Positions 45,957 to 54,350 of a stretch of DNA of 64,000 nucleotides are shown here, piece by piece (position 1 is the stretch's first letter; each line of letters starts with the position of its first letter). This DNA comes from Polyangiaceae bacterium (lineage in GTDB: Bacteria; Myxococcota_A; Polyangia; Polyangiales; Polyangiaceae). A program made the translations under genes and the position numbers. Below the pieces are notes generated by a model. It did no database searches and had not been told where the DNA came from. It saw only the letters and a list, made by a program, of their open reading frames with translations. The stretch spans positions 2,108,001-2,172,000 of the forward strand of contig JACKEA010000001.1 in NCBI GenBank assembly GCA_020633235.1, in the 5' to 3' direction.

Positions 45957-46271
45957 TCAGATCCCGCGGGGAACGCGGTCCAGGTCGATCTCGCCCAGGG
46001 CGTAGCGGATGAGCGCGCTGCGGTTGGCCTTGGTCAAGCCGCGGGCCTTCAGCTCGTCCACCATCTGGTCGAGGCGATGCAGGTCGTCCATGTACATGGA
46101 GATGCAGATCACCTTGTAGTGGGTGGGCTTGTCGGCGCCGCGCTTGGTCTTTCGCGCCGCGGAAACGGGCCCCGGCCGGTCGTTGTAGAAGCTCGAGCTC
46201 AGCACGCCTTCGATCTCGTCACGATCCAAGACGCGAGCGGCTGCTTGGCGGAAATCGTCTCTGTCACTCAC
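45957..46271 (-). CDS. Ribbon-helix-helix protein, likely ParA partner
   Basis: A 104-residue protein with a C-terminal ribbon-helix-helix motif (about 52-96; KVICISMYMDDLHRLDQMVD and TKANRSALIRYAL). The N-terminal 50 residues are basic and probably disordered. Its start overlaps the ParA-like gene stop by 4 bases (ATGA). Many ParA systems pair with a small RHH DNA-binding protein, so it is the likely partner by position; a binding site was not identified. Confidence 0.82.
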   Translation of the reverse strand: MSDRDDFRQAAARVLDRDEIEGVLSSSFYNDRPGPVSAARKTKRGADKPTHYKVICISMYMDDLHRLDQMVDELKARGLTKANRSALIRYALGEIDLDRVPRGI

Positions 46272-47464
46272 CCCACACCTCCTACACGGGCTGCCGGCAT
46301 CTGGCCGATGGTGGAATCAATGAGCCGGTCGACGACGCGGACGTAGTCGGTGGCGGCGCTGGAGCCAGGCGCGTACTCGAGCAGCGTCTTGCCGCGCGCG
46401 GGCGCTTCCTTGACCTTGATGGCGAGGCGCACCGGCTCGAAGCAGCGCTCGCCGAAGTGCTCGCGGAGCGTGTCCAGGGCCTCGTGGCAAATCCGGGCGC
46501 GCGCGTCGAACAGCGTGGGCAACACGCCCCACAGCTTCACGGGGTGGGAGAGCAGCTTGTTGACGTGCTTGATGGTGCGCAGCACCTGCCGTACGCCCAC
46601 CAACGAGAGATAGTCACAGGCGACGGGGCACAACACCGCGTCGGCGAGCACCAAGGCGTTCTGGTTCAGCAGCGACAGACTCGGTGAGCAATCCACGATC
46701 ACGAAGTCGTACAGCTCCCGCGCGCGCTCCAGGCGCGACGCGAGCACGCGGTCGCGCTGCTTGCGTCCGGCGAGATAGAGCTCGGCGGCGGCCAGCGTCT
46801 CGTTGGAGGGCAACACGTCCAGCCCCGGGCGCACGGTGGTGACGGCCTGCTCGATGGACAGCCCCATCACCAGCACGTGGTAGAGGGAGCGCTCGGCTTT
46901 GAGCCCCAGAGACACGCCGACGTTGCCCTGGCCGTCGGTGTCGACCAACAGCACTCGAGCGCCGCGCTCGGCGAGGCCCGCCGCGATGGTGACGGCGGTG
47001 GTGGTCTTGCCCGTGCCGCCCTTGTGATTGAACACGGCGAGCACCCGCGGCGTATCCGAGGCCACCACGCGAGACCGGCTCGGAGGCGGGAGCATGGTGG
47101 CGTGCGTGGGATCCGGCACGATTTCGGCGGGGGGCAGCGTTTCGGTGGGGGGTGGCGCGGGACGAGTGTCGTTGGCTTCGTCTTCGACGAGGCGAAGCCC
47201 ATGCCCCAGCACCTGCGCCCGGCAGTCGCTGCTGCAGGCGTAGTGCCGATGGCCTCCGGTGAAGATCACCTGAGAGGCGAGCTCCACCTGGAAGTCACGC
47301 CCGCATGCGTCGCAGCGCGCGTCGGTTGCGTGGCTCTGCTCCAGACAACGCTGGGAGCAGAAGTAGACGAAGGAGCGACCGTCGGCGTCGACGCGTTCCT
47401 CCATCTGGTAGCTGAAGTGAACGTCGAAGTCGGCGTGGCAGATGCTGCAGCTCTGGCTCGGCAT
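46268..47464 (-). CDS. ParA-like ATPase with N-terminal zinc fingers
   Basis: A 398-residue protein (ATG 47464). Residues 1-85 hold two treble-clef-type zinc fingers (CSICHADFDVHFSY with CSQRC; CDACGRDF with CSSDC). A Pro-rich linker follows, then a ParA/MinD ATPase domain with deviant Walker A NHKGGTGKTTTAV, the DTDGQGN switch and VIVDCSPSLSLL. Such ATPases position chromosomes, plasmids or protein clusters. It is not beside parB or the origin genes, so it is an orphan system. The zinc fingers are the unusual part. Confidence 0.9.
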   Translation of the reverse strand: MPSQSCSICHADFDVHFSYQMEERVDADGRSFVYFCSQRCLEQSHATDARCDACGRDFQVELASQVIFTGGHRHYACSSDCRAQVLGHGLRLVEDEANDTRPAPPPTETLPPAEIVPDPTHATMLPPPSRSRVVASDTPRVLAVFNHKGGTGKTTTAVTIAAGLAERGARVLLVDTDGQGNVGVSLGLKAERSLYHVLVMGLSIEQAVTTVRPGLDVLPSNETLAAAELYLAGRKQRDRVLASRLERARELYDFVIVDCSPSLSLLNQNALVLADAVLCPVACDYLSLVGVRQVLRTIKHVNKLLSHPVKLWGVLPTLFDARARICHEALDTLREHFGERCFEPVRLAIKVKEAPARGKTLLEYAPGSSAATDYVRVVDRLIDSTIGQMPAARVGGVG

Positions 47465-47563
47465 GGGGGAGGGATGCCGCCTCACGGTTATCGAAGCGGT
47501 CCCCACCCGATGGCATGGCCCCGAAGAACGGGCCAAGTTTTCACGCCGGCTTCGGCCCGCGGG

Positions 47564-49123
47564 TCAGTGCCGGAAATGCCGTACGCCGGTGAGCACCATG
47601 GCGATGCCGGCGGCGTCCGCCGCGGCGATCACCGCGGCGTCGTTCTTGCTGCCGCCGGGCTGCGCCACCGCGGTGATGCCGGCCTTGGCGGCAGCCTCCA
47701 GGCCGTCCGGGAAGGGGAAGAAGGCGTCCGACGCCATCACGCTGCTCTTGGCCTGCTCGCCGGCCTTTTCCACGGCAATCTCCACGGCCTGCACCCGCGC
47801 CGTCTGGCCGCCACCGATGCCCACCGTCACGCTCACCCCGGCATCGTGGCGCCCGAGCACGATGGCATTGCTGCGCACGTGCTTCACGGCGCACCAGGAA
47901 AACTCCAGGGCGGCGAGCTCCGCCTCGGTCGGCGCGCGCTGGGTGGCGACCTTGCCGCCGCGCACCTCGCCGGGGCCGGTGGCGTCGCGCGACATGACGG
48001 CGAAGCCACCTCCGATACGCTTCATGACCAGCGCATCGTGATCGCGTCCCAGCCACTCTCCGGTGGAAAGCAGCCGGAGCGCCGACTTCTTGCGCAGCCG
48101 CTCGAGAGCGTCCTTGGCGAAGCTCGGCGCGATGATGCACTCGAGGAACGTCTCCGCCAGGAGCTCCGCCGTCGGCAGATCCACCTCGCGGTTCAGCGCC
48201 ACGATGCCGCCGAAGGCGCTCATGGCGTCCGCCTCCCGCGCCGCGCGGTACGCCACGCTCAGCTCGTTCGCCTGGGCGATGCCGCAGGGGCTCGCGTGCT
48301 TGACCACCACCGCCGCCGGCGTGTCGAATTCGCGTACGGCGTCGAGGGCGGCTTCCACATCTACGAGGTTATTGAAGCTGAGCTCCTTGGCGCCGGTTCC
48401 GAGGCTTTCTGCCTGGGCCAGGGAGCCCGCCGGGGCGTTTCGATCGCGATAGAACGCGCCGCGTTGGTGTGGATTCTCGCCGTAGCGCAGGGCGTAGCCC
48501 TTCGAGAGCGGCAACGTGAGGCTCCGCGGCCAGCCGTCGCTCTCCCCGAGGCCCGTGAGCCAACCGCTGATCGCCGCGTCATATGCGGCCGTGTGGGCGA
48601 AGGCCTTCGCCGCCAAGCGCTGCCGCGTCTCGACGCTCACCTCACCGCCTTGCTCCAGCTCCTGCAGCACCAGCGCATAGTCTTCTGGATCACACACTAC
48701 GGTCACCCGCGCGTGGTTCTTGGCTGCGGAGCGCAGCATGCTCGGGCCGCCGATGTCGATGTTCTCGATCAGCTCCGCCACAGTGGCCCCGGCCTTCGCC
48801 AGAGTTTGCTCGAAGGGGTACAGGTTGACCACGACGAGATCGATGTAGCGCGCGCCCAGGCGATCCAAGTCTGCGTCGTCGGTGCCCTCGCGTCCGAGCA
48901 GGCCGCCGTGCACCTTCGGGTGCAGCGTCTTCACGCGGCCGTCCATTACCTCGGGCGACCCGGTGTAGCTCTCGACGGTCTCCACCGGGATACCGGCGCC
49001 TCCCAGCGCCTTGTACGTGCCACCGGTGCTGAGCAGGGCGACATCGAGATGAACGAGGGCCTTCGCGAATTCCACGAGGCCGGTCTTGTCGGATACGGAA
49101 ACCAGGGCGCGGCGGATCTTCAT
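47564..49123 (-). CDS. purH: AICAR transformylase / IMP cyclohydrolase
   Basis: A 519-residue bifunctional purine enzyme making IMP from AICAR. The N-terminal IMP cyclohydrolase domain (about 1-195) includes RRALVSVSDKTGLVEFA and GRVKTLHPKVHGGLLGR. The C-terminal transformylase domain has RYGENPHQRGAFY, the catalytic Lys-His in VVVKHASPCG, and ending VLTGVRHFRH. ATG 49123 is chosen; an upstream in-frame start adds 23 unlike residues. Confidence 0.96.
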   Translation of the reverse strand: MKIRRALVSVSDKTGLVEFAKALVHLDVALLSTGGTYKALGGAGIPVETVESYTGSPEVMDGRVKTLHPKVHGGLLGREGTDDADLDRLGARYIDLVVVNLYPFEQTLAKAGATVAELIENIDIGGPSMLRSAAKNHARVTVVCDPEDYALVLQELEQGGEVSVETRQRLAAKAFAHTAAYDAAISGWLTGLGESDGWPRSLTLPLSKGYALRYGENPHQRGAFYRDRNAPAGSLAQAESLGTGAKELSFNNLVDVEAALDAVREFDTPAAVVVKHASPCGIAQANELSVAYRAAREADAMSAFGGIVALNREVDLPTAELLAETFLECIIAPSFAKDALERLRKKSALRLLSTGEWLGRDHDALVMKRIGGGFAVMSRDATGPGEVRGGKVATQRAPTEAELAALEFSWCAVKHVRSNAIVLGRHDAGVSVTVGIGGGQTARVQAVEIAVEKAGEQAKSSVMASDAFFPFPDGLEAAAKAGITAVAQPGGSKNDAAVIAAADAAGIAMVLTGVRHFRH

Positions 49124-49237
49124 GGCAGTGGGTCGGCTATCCTCTGGCCCCGGCGTCGTCAACCGCCGCCGAAATCTCTGCACGCGCGGCATGTTTTCCC
49201 CGCCTTCTCAGGGGGACATGCTCTATCCTCCGCCGCC

Positions 49238-49762
49238 ATGACGACGATGCGGGCCCTCCTGGGTCTCTCTTTCTTGTTGCTCGCCGCCTGTTCTTCTTCG
49301 GACGACTCCAGCAGCGGGCCGAGTGGGCCCTTCGAGCCCGCCGGCAACGGCCAGCCCATTGGCGAGGCGGAAGCCTGCGCTCAGGTGCGTGCCGCCGAGG
49401 ACGCGCGCGGCGCCGAGCTGTCCTGTGGTCCTGTCACCCGGCCGGCGTGTCCGGGCTACATCAGCTCCGGCAACCCCGCGTGCTCTCAGTACGATCAGGG
49501 CACGGTGCAGGGCTGTGTGGACTACATCTCGACCATCAAGAGCTGCGCCACGCTCAAGACCAAGAGCTGCCTCGTGAAGGTGCTGCCGGGCACCGCGCCC
49601 AACGGCTGCCCGCCGCCCGTCGACGCGGGCACGGATTCCGGCGCCGATTCCGGCACCGATTCCGGCACCGATTCCGGCACCGATTCCGGCACCGATTCCG
49701 GCGTCGACGCGGGCGTGGACTCGGGTACCGACGCCGCCGTCAGCGACGCCGCCGGCGATTGA
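49238..49762 (+). CDS. Small lipoprotein with GTDS repeats
   Basis: A 174-residue predicted lipoprotein with a lipobox in LGLSFLLLAACSS and a Cys-rich central domain (about 45-120; eight Cys, forming likely disulfides). It ends with an acidic, low-complexity GTDSGTDS tail from a 12-bp repeat. No family is recognised. It is the only plus-strand gene inside a long minus-strand run. Confidence 0.75.
   Translation: MTTMRALLGLSFLLLAACSSSDDSSSGPSGPFEPAGNGQPIGEAEACAQVRAAEDARGAELSCGPVTRPACPGYISSGNPACSQYDQGTVQGCVDYISTIKSCATLKTKSCLVKVLPGTAPNGCPPPVDAGTDSGADSGTDSGTDSGTDSGTDSGVDAGVDSGTDAAVSDAAGD
49634..49705 (+). repeat. 12-bp tandem repeat, six copies
   Basis: Six units of GATTCCGGCACC (four perfect; first and last with changes in the final codon) encoding DSGT in the lipoprotein tail. 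Perfect neighbouring copies suggest recent slippage. Confidence 0.9.
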
Positions 49763-49766
49763 AGCA

Positions 49767-50810
49767 TCATGTCGGGGCGGCGCGATCCCCGTCGCGTGCG
49801 CAAAGCTCGTCCCAGAATTCGGCGAGGTCCGCCGCCAGGGGCGACACCAGATCCAGGGGCTGTCCGGTCATCGCGTGGGCGAGCCGGTAACGGTGCGCGT
49901 GCAGGGCGTGGCGCGGCAGCTCCAGCCGCTCGCGATCTTCGTCCGTCAGCTCGCCATCCGCGGCGCGGGCCAAGAGTCGCTCGTCGGGGCCGTACAGTTT
50001 GTCCCCCACGATGGGCGTGCCCGTGGCCGCCAGGTGTAGGCGGATCTGGTGCTGCCGCCCAGTGAACAGCCGACACTCCACCAGCGCGTATCCGGCGCGG
50101 GTTTCCCGCACGTGGACCCCGGTTCGCGCGTCGAGCCCCTGGCCCGGCTCCGCCACGCGCATCTTCACGCGCAGGGAGTTTTCTGGATCCAGCTCCAGGG
50201 GAAGCTCGATGACGTCCACGCTCGGGACGCCCCAGGTGATGGCCAAGTAGATCTTGTCCACCGCTGGCACTGCGCTTCGGCGCGGCGTCGTCGCGCCGCT
50301 CCGTTCGCGCGCCATGTCCTGGGACACCGCGACGGAGCGATCTTCCAGTAGGCGCTTGAATGCCCGGTCCGCCTCTCGTGAGCGCCCCACCAACAAGAGA
50401 CCGCTGGTCTCGCGGTCGATGCGATGCACCAGGGATAGAAACTCTCCCGGCCGTTGCACCTCGAGGCGCTTGATCACCGTGGCGTGGTGGTGGCGCGCCG
50501 TCGGGTGCACCGCTACGAGCGGCGGCTTGTCCACCACCAGGAGGTGCTCGTCCTCGTACAAGATGTCGATGGGGCCCAGGGCGTCGGGCTCGTCGAAGGG
50601 CGGACGCCACAGCACCACGCGGTCCTCCCCCTTGACGCGTTCGCTCGCCTTCAGGCGGCGTCCTTCGGGGGAATAGGCGCTGTTCTCCACGATGGCCCGA
50701 GCGCGCGTGCGACTGGTGTTGCGCAGCTGCGATTGCACGAACACGTCCACGCGCATGCCGGCCGCCTCCGGCGGGACGCGAAACACCCGCAGCGTGGCGT
50801 CGGCGTCCAC
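49767..50810 (-). CDS. RluA-family pseudouridine synthase
   Basis: About 347 residues. An N-terminal S4 domain (about 1-70, FRVPPEAAGMRVDVFVQSQL) is followed by a PsiSyn2 catalytic domain with the catalytic Asp in LVHRIDRETSGLLL and the RLFTGRQHQIRLHL motif. Such enzymes isomerise uridines in 23S rRNA or tRNA. The frame remains open to the argB end, so the exact start (GTG 50810 or further upstream) is uncertain. It lies directly after argB on the same strand. Confidence 0.88.
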   Translation of the reverse strand: MDADATLRVFRVPPEAAGMRVDVFVQSQLRNTSRTRARAIVENSAYSPEGRRLKASERVKGEDRVVLWRPPFDEPDALGPIDILYEDEHLLVVDKPPLVAVHPTARHHHATVIKRLEVQRPGEFLSLVHRIDRETSGLLLVGRSREADRAFKRLLEDRSVAVSQDMARERSGATTPRRSAVPAVDKIYLAITWGVPSVDVIELPLELDPENSLRVKMRVAEPGQGLDARTGVHVRETRAGYALVECRLFTGRQHQIRLHLAATGTPIVGDKLYGPDERLLARAADGELTDEDRERLELPRHALHAHRYRLAHAMTGQPLDLVSPLAADLAEFWDELCARDGDRAAPT

Positions 50811-50851
50811 CTCCGCGGGCCGCAGGATGTCCGGCTCTTCTTCCGCCCGAT

Positions 50852-51748
50852 TCAGGGCTCGCCTCGCCCCGAGCGGATCTCGGTGCCCACGCCGCGATCC
50901 GTGAAGATCTCGAGCAAGAGCGCGTGCCGCAGCCGCCCGTCGATCACGTGCACCTTCTCCACGCCGTCCGCCACCGCGTCGAGGGCGCACTCCACCTTGG
51001 GGATCATCCCGCCGCGGATCACTTCCTTGGCGATCAGCTCGCGGGCTTCGGTGGAGCCCAGCGAGCGCAGCAAGCCGCCATCGGCGCTCTTCACGCCCTC
51101 CACGTCCGTCATCAGCATGAGCTTGGCGGCCCCCAGGGCTGCCGCGATGCGCCCCGCGGCCGTGTCCGCGTTCACGTTCAGGGCGCTGCCGTCGTCGTCC
51201 ACGGCGATGGGCGCGATGACCGGAGTGAACCCACTGGCGAGGAGGTTCTGCACGATGGTGGGGTCCACTGCCTCCACCTGACCGACGCGGCCCAGGTCCA
51301 CCAGCACCGGCGCGCCGTCCTCGTCCTTGGCGCTGACCTTGTCCAGGCGGCTGGCGCGCACGAAGTGGTCGTCCTTGCCGCTGAGACCCACGGCGCGGCC
51401 GCCGTGCTTGCAGATGAGCCCCACGATGTCCTGATTGACGCCGCCTCCCAGCACCATCTCCACCACGTTCATGGTTTCGTCGTCCGTGACGCGTAGCCCA
51501 CCGGAGAACGACGAGCTGATGCCCATGCGGTCGAGGGTCTTGTTGATCTGCGGGCCGCCGCCGTGGACCACCACCACGTGAATGCCGACGTATCGGAGCA
51601 GACACACGTCGCGAGCGAAGCTTTCTTTCAGCGCGTCATCCACCATCGCGTGCCCGCCGTACTTCACGACGAACACCCGTTTGTGAAAGCGCCGGATGTA
51701 GGGCAGCGCCTCGTGGAGTACCTTGGCCTTCTCGATCAGCTCGTCCAT
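50852..51748 (-). CDS. argB: Acetylglutamate kinase
   Basis: A 298-residue kinase phosphorylating N-acetylglutamate in arginine synthesis. The family motifs KYGGHAMVDDALKESFARDV, VVVVHGGGPQINKTL and VIAPIAVDDDGSALNVNAD are intact. The N-terminal helix before the first strand (MDELIEKAKVLHEALPYIR) is of the type found in arginine-inhibited hexameric forms. No other arg genes are adjacent. The ATG at 51748 is chosen; the upstream open frame has no homology. Confidence 0.95.
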   Translation of the reverse strand: MDELIEKAKVLHEALPYIRRFHKRVFVVKYGGHAMVDDALKESFARDVCLLRYVGIHVVVVHGGGPQINKTLDRMGISSSFSGGLRVTDDETMNVVEMVLGGGVNQDIVGLICKHGGRAVGLSGKDDHFVRASRLDKVSAKDEDGAPVLVDLGRVGQVEAVDPTIVQNLLASGFTPVIAPIAVDDDGSALNVNADTAAGRIAAALGAAKLMLMTDVEGVKSADGGLLRSLGSTEARELIAKEVIRGGMIPKVECALDAVADGVEKVHVIDGRLRHALLLEIFTDRGVGTEIRSGRGEP

Positions 51749-51879
51749 TGCCGAGCGGAAGCTAGTGCTGCGTGCCAGAAGCCGCAATCGCATCCGAGGA
51801 GAAGTGCGGGGTGCCGACCTGCGGAGCGAGCGCACAAAGGGGCGGAGCCCCCGAGGAATGGCTGGGGCCGCGCCAGCAG

Positions 51880-52359
51880 TTAGCGTGAGGCGATGAACAG
51901 CGCCACGGCGCCGACCGCCACGAGCGCTAGCACGAGCAGCGGCAACGACAGCCGGAACGCGCGTCGCGGCGCTCCCGCGGCGAGGCGCTGTTCCAGCTCC
52001 TCCATGAAGCCCTGGTAGCGAGCACTCTGCACCCGTCCCATGTGCGTCGCCTCGCGCCCCATGCGCTTGGCGTAGGCGCGTCGCAGGCGCCCTTCTCGGC
52101 GAATGAGCGCAGCGGCTTCGGCAGCCTGCTTTCGCTCCGGCGCCTGCCACAGCTCGCGCTGCCGGTCGTAGCGGTCGCGCTGCTCGGGATTCGTGAGCAC
52201 CTGGTAGGCGTGCTCCATCTCGTGCATCCGGTCCTGCAACCGGAGCACGCCGCTCCTGTGACGGAAGATGGCGCGGCGGCGATAGGCCCGGCGGATCTCG
52301 GCTTCCGTGGCCCGCGCGGACACGCCGAGCAGCTCGTAGTAGTCGATGACCCTCTGCAC
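51880..52359 (-). CDS. Degenerate J-domain protein with C-terminal membrane helix
   Basis: A 159-residue protein. The N-terminal 65 residues follow the DnaJ fold (IDYYELLGVSARATEAEIRR, YQVLTNPEQRDRYDRQRE), but the Hsp70-activating HPD motif reads HRS (IFRHRSG). A basic helical middle and one C-terminal membrane helix (about 138-157, LSLPLLVLALVAVGAVALFI) follow. It probably tethers to the membrane without classical Hsp70 stimulation. It starts 48 bp from the end of the upstream kinase gene. Confidence 0.8.
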   Translation of the reverse strand: MQRVIDYYELLGVSARATEAEIRRAYRRRAIFRHRSGVLRLQDRMHEMEHAYQVLTNPEQRDRYDRQRELWQAPERKQAAEAAALIRREGRLRRAYAKRMGREATHMGRVQSARYQGFMEELEQRLAAGAPRRAFRLSLPLLVLALVAVGAVALFIASR

Positions 52360-52406
52360 GATCCCCAAATCTACGCCGCCAGGTCCCCTCGGTCCAGCGC
52401 GTACTC

Positions 52407-54284
52407 TTACGGCTTTTTCGGAGCCAGGGTCTCGAGGCCGGCCTGCGGCGTGGGCTCGCCGACTATCGACCAACGTCCGACGAGCTTTCCGTCGGCCTGG
52501 GCGTCGTACAGCACGACCCCCGCGCCGCGCCCGCCAAAGCCCACCACGAAGGTGTCGCCCTTGCGCAAGCCGACGCCTTGCTGCAGCGACGTGCCGCTCC
52601 GCCACGTGACGTCGAACAGCTCCCCCCGCGGCTTGATGATCACCTTGCCGGAGTAGCCCTGGTTGCCGATGGGCGACCAGGCATCCGTGATCTCGTAGCT
52701 GCCATCCAGGTTGGGCGGTCCTTCCAACACTTCTCGACCGAGTAGGTCCCCGGTGCTGGAGGCCGCCCACTTGCCGGTGAGCTTACCGCCCTCGATGGCG
52801 TACACCGCCACGCCGTAGGCGGAGCCCTGTCCCCAGCCCACGCCCAGGACGTTCCCGCGCTGGATGGCGATGCCGCTGTAGGGCGGGTTCTTCACGATGC
52901 TCCAGTCGAGGGCGTAGAAATTCGTGGACTTGGTCGTGATCTCCACGCTGCCGCGGTAGCTCCCGACGCCGGCAGGCATGCGGCTCATCTCGATGACGTA
53001 GCTGCCCGCGACGTTCTTCTCCTGCGCGGTGGGTACCTCCACGGGCGCAGACGCCACTGCGGAGGGGGGCGCCGACGCGGAAGGAGCAGCCTTGGTCTTC
53101 GGCCGCGCGGCCACGACGGAGAAAATCCCGACGGCACCGACGGCGCCAATGAGCAACACCGCCCCCACGACCACGGCGCCGATGAGAAGTCCGTTGCCTT
53201 TCTTCACCGGCGGCGCCGTGATCGGCGCTCCGCTCACGGTGCTGGAGTAGCCGGGCATGGTAGGGCCCGGTCCCGTCGGCTGGCTGGGACCGGTGTTCGA
53301 GCTGGAGCGCAGGGTGGCGGAGTGGATGCCCTCGAAGCCGACGACGGCAAAGCTCTCGGGCGGCAAGAACGGCGCGCACTGAGAGAGCGCCTGGTACAGC
53401 TCCCGTGCCGATTGGAATCGCCGCGCCGGATCCTTCTCCAGGGCCCGCAGCACCACGGCTTCCAGAGACGGAGGGATGTCGCCGCGCACCATTCGCGGCG
53501 GCGGCGGTGCCATCTCCACGTGCTGCTTCAACAGATCGTAAAGCGTGTTGCCGTCGAAAGGGCGGCGCCCCGTGAGCGCTTCGTACAGGATCACGCCCAC
53601 GGAGTAGATGTCGGAGCGTAGGTCCACGGGCTGACCCAGGGCTTGCTCCGGCGACATGTACTGCGGCGTGCCCATCAGCGCGCCGGTGCGTGTCTCCCCG
53701 GAGATGGCGGAGAGCTCCGGCTTGAGCTTTGCGATGCCGAAGTCGAGCACCTTGGCGTGGCCGCCAGCCGTGACGAACACGTTGTCGGGCTTCAGATCCC
53801 GGTGCACGATGCCGTGCGAGTGAGCGGCGCCGAGGGCCGCGAGCACTTCGCTCGACAAGTTCACGGCAAAGCCCAATGGCAGGGCTCCGTAGGTGCCGAT
53901 CACACCGGACAGCGGTGCCCCCTCGAGGTGCTCCATCACGATGTACGGACGGCCGTCCGGCAGCGACGCCAGGTCCAGCACGTTCACGATGTTCTCGTGT
54001 CGGATCACGTTGACGGCGCGCGCCTCCGCGAAGAAGCGCTCCACCAAGGTGGTCGTCTGTACGCTCTCGGCGGAGAGCACCTTCACGGCGACGCGGCTGT
54101 GGATGTTCGGTTGTACGCCCAGGTACACGCGGCCCATGCCGCCCTGGCCGATCAGACGCGCGATGCGATAGCTGCCCACCGTCGTCCCGAGCAGCGCGTC
54201 CTCCGAGCTGGAGAGCGGAATCCCGTGCTCCGTGCAGAACCCCGGTCCCGCTGCGGAGTAGCCGCACTCCGGGCAGACGAACAT
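52407..54284 (-). CDS. Ser/Thr protein kinase with tandem extracytoplasmic repeats
   Basis: A 625-residue kinase. Residues 1-20 are a short zinc ribbon (CPECGYSAAGPGFCTEHG). The kinase domain (about 38-300) has GQGGMGRVY, VAVKVL, HRDLKPDN and DFG. A Pro-rich linker, one membrane helix (about 368-393, LLIGAVVVGAVLLIGAVGAV) and an extracellular part follow. This part has two tandem repeats of about 85 residues with the pattern GSY...Y.G.V.I...W...GI...VGWG or VGFG, GV.VY and GKL.G+W, probably a ligand-sensing beta domain. Confidence 0.92.
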   Translation of the reverse strand: MFVCPECGYSAAGPGFCTEHGIPLSSSEDALLGTTVGSYRIARLIGQGGMGRVYLGVQPNIHSRVAVKVLSAESVQTTTLVERFFAEARAVNVIRHENIVNVLDLASLPDGRPYIVMEHLEGAPLSGVIGTYGALPLGFAVNLSSEVLAALGAAHSHGIVHRDLKPDNVFVTAGGHAKVLDFGIAKLKPELSAISGETRTGALMGTPQYMSPEQALGQPVDLRSDIYSVGVILYEALTGRRPFDGNTLYDLLKQHVEMAPPPPRMVRGDIPPSLEAVVLRALEKDPARRFQSARELYQALSQCAPFLPPESFAVVGFEGIHSATLRSSSNTGPSQPTGPGPTMPGYSSTVSGAPITAPPVKKGNGLLIGAVVVGAVLLIGAVGAVGIFSVVAARPKTKAAPSASAPPSAVASAPVEVPTAQEKNVAGSYVIEMSRMPAGVGSYRGSVEITTKSTNFYALDWSIVKNPPYSGIAIQRGNVLGVGWGQGSAYGVAVYAIEGGKLTGKWAASSTGDLLGREVLEGPPNLDGSYEITDAWSPIGNQGYSGKVIIKPRGELFDVTWRSGTSLQQGVGLRKGDTFVVGFGGRGAGVVLYDAQADGKLVGRWSIVGEPTPQAGLETLAPKKP

Positions 54285-54350
54285 GTCTTCTTGGTATCCT
54301 TCACGGTCGCCCCTGTCTAGCGGGCCGGGCCTGTGTTAGACGACGGCGCG

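Noticed and set aside
49634..49705. CRISPR-like array
   Set aside because: The units are contiguous 12-mers without spacers, in frame inside a gene.
46877..49762. 961-residue plus-strand frame
   Set aside because: Only its last 174 residues (from ATG 49238) form a real lipoprotein; the rest mirrors parA and purH.
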